A stretch of DNA of 64,000 bases, taken from NCBI RefSeq assembly GCF_032598785.1, contig NZ_CP102984.1; one strand, 5' to 3'. This document shows, one piece after another, positions 15,454-22,448 of this stretch. Within the stretch, counting starts at the first letter, position 1; each line of letters begins with the position of its first letter. This DNA is from Terrisporobacter petrolearius. GTDB taxonomy: Bacteria; Bacillota; Clostridia; Peptostreptococcales; Peptostreptococcaceae. A program made the position numbers and the translations under genes. A model generated the notes under the pieces. The model did no database searches. It was not told the DNA's origin and saw only the letters and a program-made list of their open reading frames with translations.

Positions 15454-15478
15454 ATCACAAATTTTAAGGAGATTTAAC

Positions 15479-15517
15479 ATGTCAAAGGAAAGTAGTAATA
15501 CAAAAAACTTACACTAG
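15479..15517 (+). CDS. 12-residue small ORF with a strong ribosome site
   Basis: MSKESSNTKNLH begins at ATG 15479, 7 nt after AAGGAG (15466-15471), and stops at TAG inside the 8-bp target duplication of the IS256 element. Rejoining the sequence without the IS leaves the same stop, so the insertion did not create it. It may be a real micropeptide or the remaining start of a lost gene. Confidence 0.35.
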   Translation: MSKESSNTKNLH

Positions 15518-15681
15518 TAGAGACTGTGAAGTTTTTTCTGTAAATAGCTTTCTATGATAAGTTTATTAAGGCATGGATATGAAAATTATGTATCCATGCC
15601 TTAATTTGAATGTAATTCCAATTTAATTGCATGTCAAGTACACCTTGTAAAAAGGTGTTTTTTTTAGAAATAATTTGTTTT

Positions 15682-16331
15682 TTAAATAAGTCTTCCTTCA
15701 TACATTATTGATAATTCACCATAAACTTTGCCCCAATTTCTAAGGGGTAAGGTCCATTTTTTTGTTGCTTCAAAAGTAGCTAAATACAATGCTTTAAGTA
15801 ATGATACATCACTTGGAAAAACGCTACGTTGACGATTTAAACGGCGATAGCTACTATTGAGACTTTCAATTGCATTAGTTGTATATATAACTTTACGAAC
15901 GTCTGCAGAAAATTTAAAAATTGGACAAATAGCATCCCAGTTAGTTGACCAACTTTTCATGGCATTTGGATAATGATTTTGCCATTTTTCTGTTACACTA
16001 AGCATAATCTCATGTCCTTGTTCTTCATTTGAAGCATGATAAATTGATTTTAAATCCTTTGCAAATTCTTTTTTATCTTTATCTGATACATGTTTTAAAG
16101 TGTTACGCACTTGATGAACTATACATCTTTGGTATTCTGTATTTGGAAAGGCTACATTAATTGAATCTTTTATACCTGTAAGTCCATCCGCACAAAGTAT
16201 TAAAATATCTTTAACACCTCTATTTTTTAATTCATTTAAAATTCCTAACCAATATTTACTGCTTTCATTTTGACCAATTTGAATACTTAGAACCTCTTTT
16301 TTACCATTTTCATTCACCCCAAGGATAATAT
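15682..16331 (-). pseudogene. IS256-family (Mutator) transposase, C-terminal part
   Basis: The minus strand continues the transposase after the nested insertion: IILGVNENGKKEVLSIQIGQ, then DILILCADGLTGI with the second catalytic Asp, CIVHQVRNTLKHV, and YTTNAIESLNSSYRR with the catalytic Glu, ending SIMYEGRLI. It is separated from its N-terminal part by the IS3-family element at 16332-17793. Removing that element and one copy of its AATAT duplication restores one open frame through LAAYIILGVN. This is a clean disruption, not decay. Confidence 0.92.
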
Positions 16332-17793
16332 AAAGTGGACCCTATACAGTAGACGCTAGAAAAAGAGTGTTTACTTGTATAGGGTTTATTTTTATGTAAA
16401 AATAGGTATAGAGGAGTTGAATAATTATGAGCAAAAAAATATTTTCTAATAAAGAAATTAAAGAATTATCTATAAATAAATATGTGAAAAATGTTACTAA
16501 AAAGGGAATTACATATACTAACGAATTTAAACTACTTTTTATTGCAGAGTATGAAATGGGAAAAACATCTAGACAAATCTTTGAAGATTTTGGATTTGAT
16601 GTAGATATTATAGGTATTAAGCGTGTTCAAAGTGCTAGCTTAAGATGGCGAAAATCATATAAAGATAAAGGTGTATTAGGTTTAGAAGATACAAGAACAT
16701 TAAAATCAGGTAGAACACTTAATCGTGAACTAACTATGGACGAAATTTTAGCTAAAAAGGATGCTGAAATTGAGTACCTAAAAGCGGAGCTTGAACTTGT
16801 AAAAAAGCTAGAAGCAAGCGAAAGGCAGGTGAAAAATAGCAAATTACAATCATCAAAGATATTTGAATTGATACATAGTTTGATTTCTAAATTTAACTTA
16901 ATTAGAATGGTGAGACATTTGTGTAAAATATCAAATGTTTCTACTTCGGGGTATTATAGATTTTTGAAATCAAAAGACCTTAGAAATGCAAAGGAAATTA
17001 AAGATATTAAAACAAGAGATATTATTCTAAAAGGATTTGATCATCGTGGATACAAGAAAGGTTCTAGGTCTATAAAAATGACACTTGAAAATGAATTTAA
17101 TATAAAAATGAACAGAAAGAAAATTCAAAGAATAATGAGAAAGTATAGTATTATTTGCCCTATCCGTAAAGCTAATTCATCTAAACGTATAGCTAAAGCT
17201 ACGCAAGAACACAGTGTTGTTCCTAATATATTAAATAGAGAATTCAAACAAGATATTCCAGGAAAAGTACTATTAACAGATATTACATATATGCCTTACG
17301 GCAATAATAAAATAGCTTATTTATCAACTATAAAAGATTCCTCTACTAATGAAATATTAGCATATTATTTATCAAATAGTTTAGCAATGGAGCTTGTTAC
17401 AAAAACTATTGATAATTTAACGAGCATAAAATCATTTAAACTACATAAAGATGTATTTATTCACTCAGATCAAGGTTCTCATTATACAAGTCCAATATTT
17501 CAAAAACTTCTTAAAAATCATAATATTGGTCAATCTATGTCAAGAAAAGGAAATTGTTGGGACAATGCTCCGCAGGAATCTTTCTTTGGACATATGAAAG
17601 ATGAAATTGATTATAGAAATTGTAATACATTAGATGAATTACAATTTTTGGTGGATAATTATATGTATTACTACAATAATTATAGATATCAGTGGAATTT
17701 GAAAAAGCTGACTCCTATTCAATATAGAAATCAGCTTTTAATGGCGGCTTAGCCACTCTTTTTTTCTAGTGTCCTTGACAAAGGGTCCACTTT
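16332..17793 (+). mobile_element. IS3-family insertion sequence nested in the IS256 element
   Basis: The terminal inverted repeats begin AAAGTGGACCCT at both ends (left 16332, right reverse complement from 17793). The 5-bp direct repeats AATAT flank it (16327-16331 and 17794-17798). The length is 1462 bp with one + strand transposase. The copy looks intact and so is the younger of the two insertions. Confidence 0.92.
16427..17752 (+). CDS. IS3-family transposase, OrfA and OrfB in one frame
   Basis: 441 residues. The N-terminus (about 1-95) is a helix-turn-helix of the IS150/IS3 OrfA type (EMGKTSRQIFEDFGFD). A coiled coil follows (about 105-135, AKKDAEIEYLKAELELVKKL), then an HTH_21-like segment, and the rve DDE core from about 270. 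The DDE residues sit in LTDITYMPYG, IHSDQGSHYTS and NAPQESFFGHMKDE. Most IS3 elements make the OrfAB fusion by -1 frameshifting; here both parts are in one frame without a slip. The gene looks intact. Its orientation is opposite to the IS256 transposase. Confidence 0.93.
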   Translation: MSKKIFSNKEIKELSINKYVKNVTKKGITYTNEFKLLFIAEYEMGKTSRQIFEDFGFDVDIIGIKRVQSASLRWRKSYKDKGVLGLEDTRTLKSGRTLNRELTMDEILAKKDAEIEYLKAELELVKKLEASERQVKNSKLQSSKIFELIHSLISKFNLIRMVRHLCKISNVSTSGYYRFLKSKDLRNAKEIKDIKTRDIILKGFDHRGYKKGSRSIKMTLENEFNIKMNRKKIQRIMRKYSIICPIRKANSSKRIAKATQEHSVVPNILNREFKQDIPGKVLLTDITYMPYGNNKIAYLSTIKDSSTNEILAYYLSNSLAMELVTKTIDNLTSIKSFKLHKDVFIHSDQGSHYTSPIFQKLLKNHNIGQSMSRKGNCWDNAPQESFFGHMKDEIDYRNCNTLDELQFLVDNYMYYYNNYRYQWNLKKLTPIQYRNQLLMAA

Positions 17794-18372
17794 AATATAC
17801 GCTGCTAGTTTTTTAATTACATGATTATCTCTCACCGAAAAATGAACAGCATCAATAAATATTATAGGATAAACCTCACTCAGCGGACGCTGTTGCCAAT
17901 CTTTTATTTCAGGAAGTAACCTATCGGTTATATCAGAGACCATACCTTCGCTAACTTCAAATCCATATATATCATCAATTTGATCTGAGATTTGACGAGT
18001 TGATAGCCCTCTAGCATACATAGAAATTATTTTTTGTTCGATACTTGAAATGTCTTTTTGTCTTTTTTTTACTAACTGTGGCTCAAAAGTATTTTCGCGG
18101 TCTTGTGGTACATCAATTTCAAATTCACCATATTGGCTTCTAACCATTTTAGGCTTACTACCGTTACGTGAATTACTAGATTCAGTTCTTTCATAAGGTT
18201 CATACCCTAAGTGATTATCTAGCTCCGCCTTAAGCATGCTCTCTATAGTTCCGCCAAGTAGATCTTTTAAGGCTTCTTGTATATCTTCAGCGCTTTGAAT
18301 ATCATACTCTTCAATTAAATTTGCTATGATATTTCTTTTTCCTTCGCTAAGCTTTTGTTTTCTTTTTCCCAT
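17794..18372 (-). pseudogene. IS256-family transposase, N-terminal part
   Basis: The minus strand starts at 18372 with MGKRKQKLSEGKRNIIANLI, followed by LDNHLGYEPYERTESSNSRN and DVPQDRENTFEPQLVKKRQK. These are typical IS256 transposase sequences, leading to the first catalytic Asp in IIFIDAVHFSVRDNHVIKKL. The frame enters the IS3-family element after LAAYI and ends shortly inside it. The matching C-terminal half is at 15682-16331. Confidence 0.92.
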
Positions 18373-18472
18373 AATAAAACAGCCTCCTATAATAATTAAA
18401 TATTATCATAGAAAGCTGTTGAATTTTGTTATTTACAGAGTTTTTTTCACACACTCCACTAGTATCATAAAG

Positions 18473-18511
18473 AAAGTCACATGCTTATTAGATAAGCTCT
18501 GTGACTTTTTT
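18473..18511 (+). terminator. Intrinsic terminator to the right of the IS256 element
   Basis: AAAGTCACATGCTTA (18473-18487) pairs with TAAGCTCTGTGACTTT (18493-18508) with a small internal mismatch, then a T-run. The T-run is on the + strand, so it originally served the aminopeptidase transcript, now about 3 kb away. It may also work in reverse for the CNNM-like gene. Confidence 0.75.
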
Positions 18512-18518
18512 ATTAGTT

Positions 18519-19847
18519 TTAGCTTGCGCTTTGTTTAGCAAAGTTGACTCTAAGTTTTTCAATACGATTATCGTCAACTTCAACTACTTTTAGCTCATAA
18601 TTTTCTATATCCAAAATAATAATTTCTTCATTACTAGGAATTTTATTTATAGTTGAAATAATATAACCATTTATTGTATCGCAATCTTCACACTTAATAT
18701 GTGTGCCAAAAATATTATTAAAATCTAAGAGAGACATGTTACCTTTGATTTCAAAACTACCATTGCCAAGACTTTTAACTTTACCATTATCTATGTCATA
18801 CTCATCTTCAATGTCACCAACTATTTCTTCTATAATATCTTCCATTGTGACTATGCCAGAAAAACCACCATACTCATCAATTAAAATAGCCATGTGGTTC
18901 TTGCTTTGTTTTAACAATAGAAACAATTCATCAATTTTCTTCGTTTCTGGTACAAAGGAAGGTGAGTGTAATAAACTTTTTAAATTAAGATTATCAAAAT
19001 TACTATCAACTAAATGTGATATTAAATCTTTAATATAAAGTATTCCAATTATATTATCTACAGAATCTTTATATACAGGTATTCGTGAATATTTACAATT
19101 AAGAATAGTGCTAAGCTTTATATTAATATGGTCATCTATATCAATTAAAACTGTATCTGTTCTAGAAGTCATAATTTCCTTAGATATTTTGTCTGAAAAA
19201 TCAAAAACCTTATCTATTATTTCCTTTTCCATAATATTAATTGTTCCATTTTTTTGTGATTGTGTGATTAATAATTTTATTTCTTCTGTGCTAATATTGT
19301 TTTCGTCTTCTACATTATCATTATGTGTTAGCTTTAATATAGCTTTAGTAGATAACGACAATATTTTTATGAAAGGTTTGGAAATTTTAGATACAAAGTA
19401 AATAGGTTTTACTGAGGCTAAGGCGATTTTTTCGCATTTTTGTAATGCAATTCTTTTAGGTACTAGCTCACCAAATACTAGTGTTAAAAATGAAAGTATT
19501 ATTGTTATTAATATCATGGAAAGTTCTTTGATATATAAAATGTTATATGGTGCCAGTAAATTAAATAATCTAACTGATAGTGTAGTTGCAGCAGATGCAC
19601 TTGAGAAAAATCCAGCTAAAGTAATTCCTATTTGTATAGTAGATAAAAAATTACTCGGATCATCTAACAATTTCCTTAAAAGAATGGCTTTTTTATTATT
19701 CTCTTCACAAAGAGAATTAATTTTGTGTTTGTTGACTGATACAAAGGCCATTTCCGCAGCAGCGAAAAATCCATTAATCAGTGTAAGAATTAGTATTAAA
19801 AATAGTTGAGGAATAATACTCCTCGAGAGGTCGTCAAGACTACTCAT
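18519..19847 (-). CDS. CNNM/CorC-type membrane protein with CBS pair (hemolysin family)
   Basis: 442 residues. Residues about 10-200 are a DUF21/CNNM transmembrane domain (GFFAAAEMAFVSVNKHKINSL in part, FGELVPKRIALQ). CBS repeats follow (RIPVYKDSVDNIIGILYIKD; IDEYGGFSGIVTMEDIIEEI), then a C-terminal CorC_HlyC domain (about 355-440: GNGSFEIKGNMSLLDFN). Such proteins are linked to Mg2+/Co2+ export or homeostasis. The ATG at 19847 has AGGAGGAG at a good distance; the in-frame TTG six bases upstream is less likely. A single gene, convergent with the IS-interrupted transcript. Confidence 0.92.
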   Translation of the reverse strand: MSSLDDLSRSIIPQLFLILILTLINGFFAAAEMAFVSVNKHKINSLCEENNKKAILLRKLLDDPSNFLSTIQIGITLAGFFSSASAATTLSVRLFNLLAPYNILYIKELSMILITIILSFLTLVFGELVPKRIALQKCEKIALASVKPIYFVSKISKPFIKILSLSTKAILKLTHNDNVEDENNISTEEIKLLITQSQKNGTINIMEKEIIDKVFDFSDKISKEIMTSRTDTVLIDIDDHINIKLSTILNCKYSRIPVYKDSVDNIIGILYIKDLISHLVDSNFDNLNLKSLLHSPSFVPETKKIDELFLLLKQSKNHMAILIDEYGGFSGIVTMEDIIEEIVGDIEDEYDIDNGKVKSLGNGSFEIKGNMSLLDFNNIFGTHIKCEDCDTINGYIISTINKIPSNEEIIILDIENYELKVVEVDDNRIEKLRVNFAKQSAS

Positions 19848-20027
19848 TATCAAACTCCTCCTAAAGTTTTTATTAATATATTATATAAATAATTATAGAT
19901 ATAATATATTAAATTTGTGTTAATTTATGAATATTTTTTAATAAATTTTTTATATTATTGAAAATACATTAAATTAAGGAAAATGAGGATAATTTATACT
20001 AAGAGAAAATATGAGAGGAGAATATAA

Positions 20028-20932
20028 ATGTATCCTGTTTACAAAAATATAGATACTAGGAAAAATTGTGAAGTTGTTAAAGTTAACTTTCCATCACAAC
20101 ACCAAAATTGTCACCCTGGTATGGAATATCTTATGAACCCAAGGCCCATATCTGACAATGCAAATTATAATGGAAGTGACAAACTAAAAGAAAGGGTTGC
20201 TATTATTACTGGAGGAGACAGCGGAATAGGAAGAGCAGTTGCATATGCATTTGCAAAAGAAGGAGCAAATATAATTATTGCCTATCTTAATGAAGACGAA
20301 GATGCAAAAGAAACTTGTGAACATATAAAAAGTTTAGGCAGAAGGTGTATTGCAGTAAGAGGAGATTTACAAAAAGAAGAAAACTGCAAATTAGTAATAA
20401 AAAAGCTATAGAAGAATTTGACAAAATAGACATATTAGTAAACAATCATGCAGTTCAATATATTCAACGAAGTATTTTAGATATAGATGAAAAGCAATTA
20501 GAAAAAACATTTAGAACAAACATATTTTCATTTTTCTACTTAGTAAAGGCAGCACTTCCTCATATGAAGTCGAATTCTTCCATAATTAATACTACATCAG
20601 TAACAGCTTTTAAAGGAGAAGAATTATTAATAGACTATAGTGCAACAAAAGGAGCTATACTAGCCTTTACAAGATCTTTGTCCCAGTCTTTAGTAAAAGA
20701 TAAAATAAGAGTAAATGCAGTAGCGCCAGGTCCAATATGGACGCCACTAATAGTAAGCAGTTTCTATGCAAAAGAAGTTGAGACTTTTGGAAGTCTTAGA
20801 AGTAAAGTACCGATGGATAGGGCTGGGCAACCTTATGAAGTTGCAAATGCATATGTATTCTTGGCTAGTGATGATTCAAGTTATATGACAGGTCAAGTAT
20901 TACATGTTAATGGAGGAAATGTAATTGGATAA
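20028..20932 (+). pseudogene. SDR oxidoreductase (general stress protein 39-like) with a -1 frameshift at A AAA AAG
   Basis: The N-terminal part (from 20028) has the GSP39-type extension MNPRPISDNANYNGSDKLKE, then the NAD-binding ITGGDSGIGRAVAYAFAKEG. It stops at TAG 20409 after VIKKL. The -1 frame continues KAIEEFDKIDILVNNHAVQY, the catalytic IDYSATKGAILAF (Tyr-x3-Lys) and the family end SYMTGQVLHVNGG. The switch occurs in ATA AAA AAG at 20397-20405, which is the canonical slippery heptamer A AAA AAG. Either one A was lost from a run of seven, or programmed slippage joins the parts. The joined product would be about 301 residues, normal for the family. Confidence 0.88.
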
Positions 20933-20939
20933 ATTTTAG

Positions 20940-20969
20940 AATAGTTGCCATGTTGCAACTATTTTTTTA
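20940..20969 (+). terminator. Intrinsic terminator of the SDR gene
   Basis: AATAGTTGC (20940-20948), loop CATGTT, GCAACTATT (20955-20963), then a T-run. Confidence 0.85.
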
Positions 20970-21057
20970 CAAATAACAGCCTTAACTGAATAAGTATATA
21001 TTCTAACTGAATTTGTGTAAACTTTATGATATTATAAAGAGCGAATGACGAATTTAG

Positions 21058-21237
21058 GAAGAAATAACAGGTTTAGAACAAAATCAAAAAATATGGCTAA
21101 AAACTAAAGAAGCAGAAGCAGATGTTGCCCAAGAAGAAGGTGGAACAGAAACTCTAGTCTTACAAATGAGAACAGATTCATTACTAGAATCTACAAAAGA
21201 AATATGTTATTTTTTAGTTTATAATTATATGAGATAG
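21058..21237 (+). pseudogene. C-terminal remnant of an LprI-like (DUF1311) protein
   Basis: The frame just after TAG 21055-21057 reads EEITGLEQNQKIWLKTKEAE, then EEGGTETLVLQMRTD and STKEICYFLVYNYM to TAG 21237. The order W-x-K-x-K-E-A-E, E-G-G-T, T-K-E-x-C-Y is that of LprI/DUF1311 lysozyme-inhibitor-like domains of Clostridia lipoproteins. The N-terminal part with the lipobox and first cysteine is gone. There is no start codon or RBS. Confidence 0.6.
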
Positions 21238-21284
21238 TATATTTTATACGAAAACTTAAGTTTTTGTTAGAAATCTTGTAAAAG

Positions 21285-21313
21285 TTGAAAAAAATATACA
21301 AATATGGTAACAT
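21285..21313 (+). promoter_or_regulatory. Predicted promoter for the tandem riboswitch transcript
   Basis: TTGAAA (21285-21290), 17 nt, TAACAT (21308-21313). It lies about 60-80 nt before the first aptamer. Confidence 0.45.
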
Positions 21314-21370
21314 TAGTATAAAGGTATAAGTTGTTAAGTCGAAGATAGACTAAACTTTTAAAATATATGA

Positions 21371-21492
21371 AAAAAATAGATACTGTGAAGTATATCTTGT
21401 ATATGGGCACCTAAGATATATGGAGTTAGTGGTGCAACCGGCTATATTTTCAATTAATAAATTTTTATTAATTGTTGAGTATAGCTTTTTTT
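21371..21492 (+). promoter_or_regulatory. c-di-GMP-II riboswitch, copy 1, with terminator
   Basis: The aptamer core matches the class II cyclic-di-GMP riboswitch: GGGCACC (21405-21411), then GAGTTAGTGGTGCAACCGGC (21423-21442). GGCACC in the loop can pair with GGTGC as the family pseudoknot, and AGTATATCTT pairs with AAGATATAT. P1 would be AAATAG with CTATATTT. The same CTATATTT forms the 5' arm of a terminator (GGCTATATTTTC... to ...GAGTATAGC plus T-run, 21440-21492). Ligand binding should therefore prevent termination, an ON switch. The family match is read from conserved bases; switching polarity is inferred. Confidence 0.9.
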
Positions 21493-21567
21493 ATTAGAAA
21501 TTATATTATTGCAGTGTTTATGGAAATCTATATAACTATTTTTGAATTTGTACAAAATAAAATAACT

Positions 21568-21686
21568 AAATAGATACAATGAAGTATATCTTATATGTGG
21601 GCACCTAGGGTATATGGAATTAGTGGTGCAACCGGCTATATTTTCAATTAATAAAACTTTATTAATTGTTAAATATAGCTTTTTTA
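21568..21686 (+). promoter_or_regulatory. c-di-GMP-II riboswitch, copy 2, with terminator
   Basis: A near-duplicate of copy 1, starting about 197 nt further on. It has GGGCACC (21599-21605) and TTAGTGGTGCAACCGGCTAT, but GAGTTAGT has become GAATTAGT. The helix GTATATCTTA/TAGGGTATAT is kept with G-U pairs where copy 1 has A-U, so the pairing is conserved. Its own terminator runs from GGCTATA (21634) to TATAGC and a T-run (to about 21685). No promoter is obvious between the copies, so both probably sit on one RNA. Confidence 0.88.
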
Positions 21687-21817
21687 TTAATGGTTGTGTT
21701 TTTTCTTATAAAACAGGTGACATTCAATCAGATGATATAGATCATGTTCGTTGGTTTTTAGCTATAAATAATGAAAAAGCATATGTGGACGATAGAATAT
21801 ATATAACTAGATTTTAA
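21687..21817 (+). pseudogene. Gene remnant directly after the riboswitches
   Basis: The sequence after the second terminator is open in one frame: NGCVFSYKTGDIQSDDIDHV, RWFLAINNEKAYVDDRIYIT, RF, then TAA. It has no start codon or RBS; the frame extends back only into the terminator and aptamer. It looks like the last 43 codons of a gene whose beginning was deleted. The family is not recognised. A surface or motility-related protein would be usual for genes under this riboswitch class, but nothing here proves it. Confidence 0.5.
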
Positions 21818-21842
21818 ATAAAGAAGCATCTTTATTTAACTC

Positions 21843-21876
21843 AAAAAGACTTGCTTAATAAGCAAGTCTTTTTGTT
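21843..21876 (+). terminator. Intrinsic terminator
   Basis: AAAAAGACTTGCTT pairs with AAGCAAGTCTTTTT around a very short loop, then T-rich sequence. It ends the riboswitch transcript and faces the beta-flower-like gene. Confidence 0.85.
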
Positions 21877-21894
21877 TTATACTTAATTTTTATA

Positions 21895-22176
21895 TTATCT
21901 CAAATTATTAATTAATAATAAAAATGCACTTCCTGCTTTTAGGTACTCTTCGCCCTCTACTCTACCTACTTTAACATTTTTATTATCATATATATACCCA
22001 TTATCATCAACTCTTCCAACAGGGAAGTAGTTAGTTGGATGACTATGGATTATATTACTATCATCTATTCTTCCTACTGGACATTGGTGATACAAATGAT
22101 TGTGAATTACACCATCAGAATCTAATCTTGCAACACCTAAAGAATTATAAGGAAAATTTACTATAGTACTTGCCAT
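21895..22176 (-). CDS. 5-fold beta-flower-like small repeat protein
   Basis: 93 residues built from four to five repeats of about 18-20 residues: LGVARLDSDGVIHNH, PVGRIDDSNIIHSHPTNYF, PVGRVDDNGYIYDNKN, VKVGRVEGEEY. The shared core G-R-V/I-D-D-x-G-x-I is that of proteins annotated in Clostridia as 5-fold beta-flower domain proteins, whose function is not known. There is no signal peptide or membrane segment. It is divergent from the large AAA protein across 272 bp of AT-rich spacer in which I see no other gene. Confidence 0.7.
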   Translation of the reverse strand: MASTIVNFPYNSLGVARLDSDGVIHNHLYHQCPVGRIDDSNIIHSHPTNYFPVGRVDDNGYIYDNKNVKVGRVEGEEYLKAGSAFLLLINNLR

Positions 22177-22448
22177 ATACTTTACACCAACCTTCTTTAT
22201 TTATAGTTAGAAAAATATTTGTTGAAATATTATCTTAATTCAATAATTAGACATAAAAATATATAAACCTTCATAAATTATATATGTATACAACATACTT
22301 TGAGATTTGTAGAAATTTTTTGAAAAATTAATACTTGCAAAAAATAATAACAAGTGACCATATTAATTAAAATTTTAAAAATAATAATGAATATAAGGAT
22401 AAAAAGGGTATAAGATTATAGGTAAGAGTAAAAGAGAGGAGAAAACTT

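Larger units (their letters stand above)
15520..18456 (-). mobile_element. IS256-family element, interrupted by an IS3-family element
   Basis: The ends GAGACTGTGAAG...CTGTAAATA (left) and, reverse-complemented, GAGTGTGTGAAA...CTGTAAATA (right) form imperfect terminal inverted repeats. The 8-bp direct repeat CACTAGTA flanks the element (15512-15519 and 18457-18464), the size expected for IS256-family transposition. Without the nested IS3 the element would be about 1.47 kb, with one transposase on the minus strand. A 14-bp perfect hairpin (15566-15604) and a small ACACCTT/AAGGTGT hairpin lie after the transposase stop. It is not autonomous in its present state. Confidence 0.93.

Noticed and set aside
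15566..15604. 14-bp perfect hairpin inside the IS256 element as a transcription terminator
   Set aside because: It has no T-run on either strand. It is more likely a structural part of the IS end that blocks outside transcription or translation.
21614..21817. A 67-codon frame starting at an ATG inside the second riboswitch
   Set aside because: The ATG and first 24 codons lie in the conserved aptamer and terminator, with no RBS. Only the tail after the terminator looks like former coding sequence, so it is reported as a remnant.
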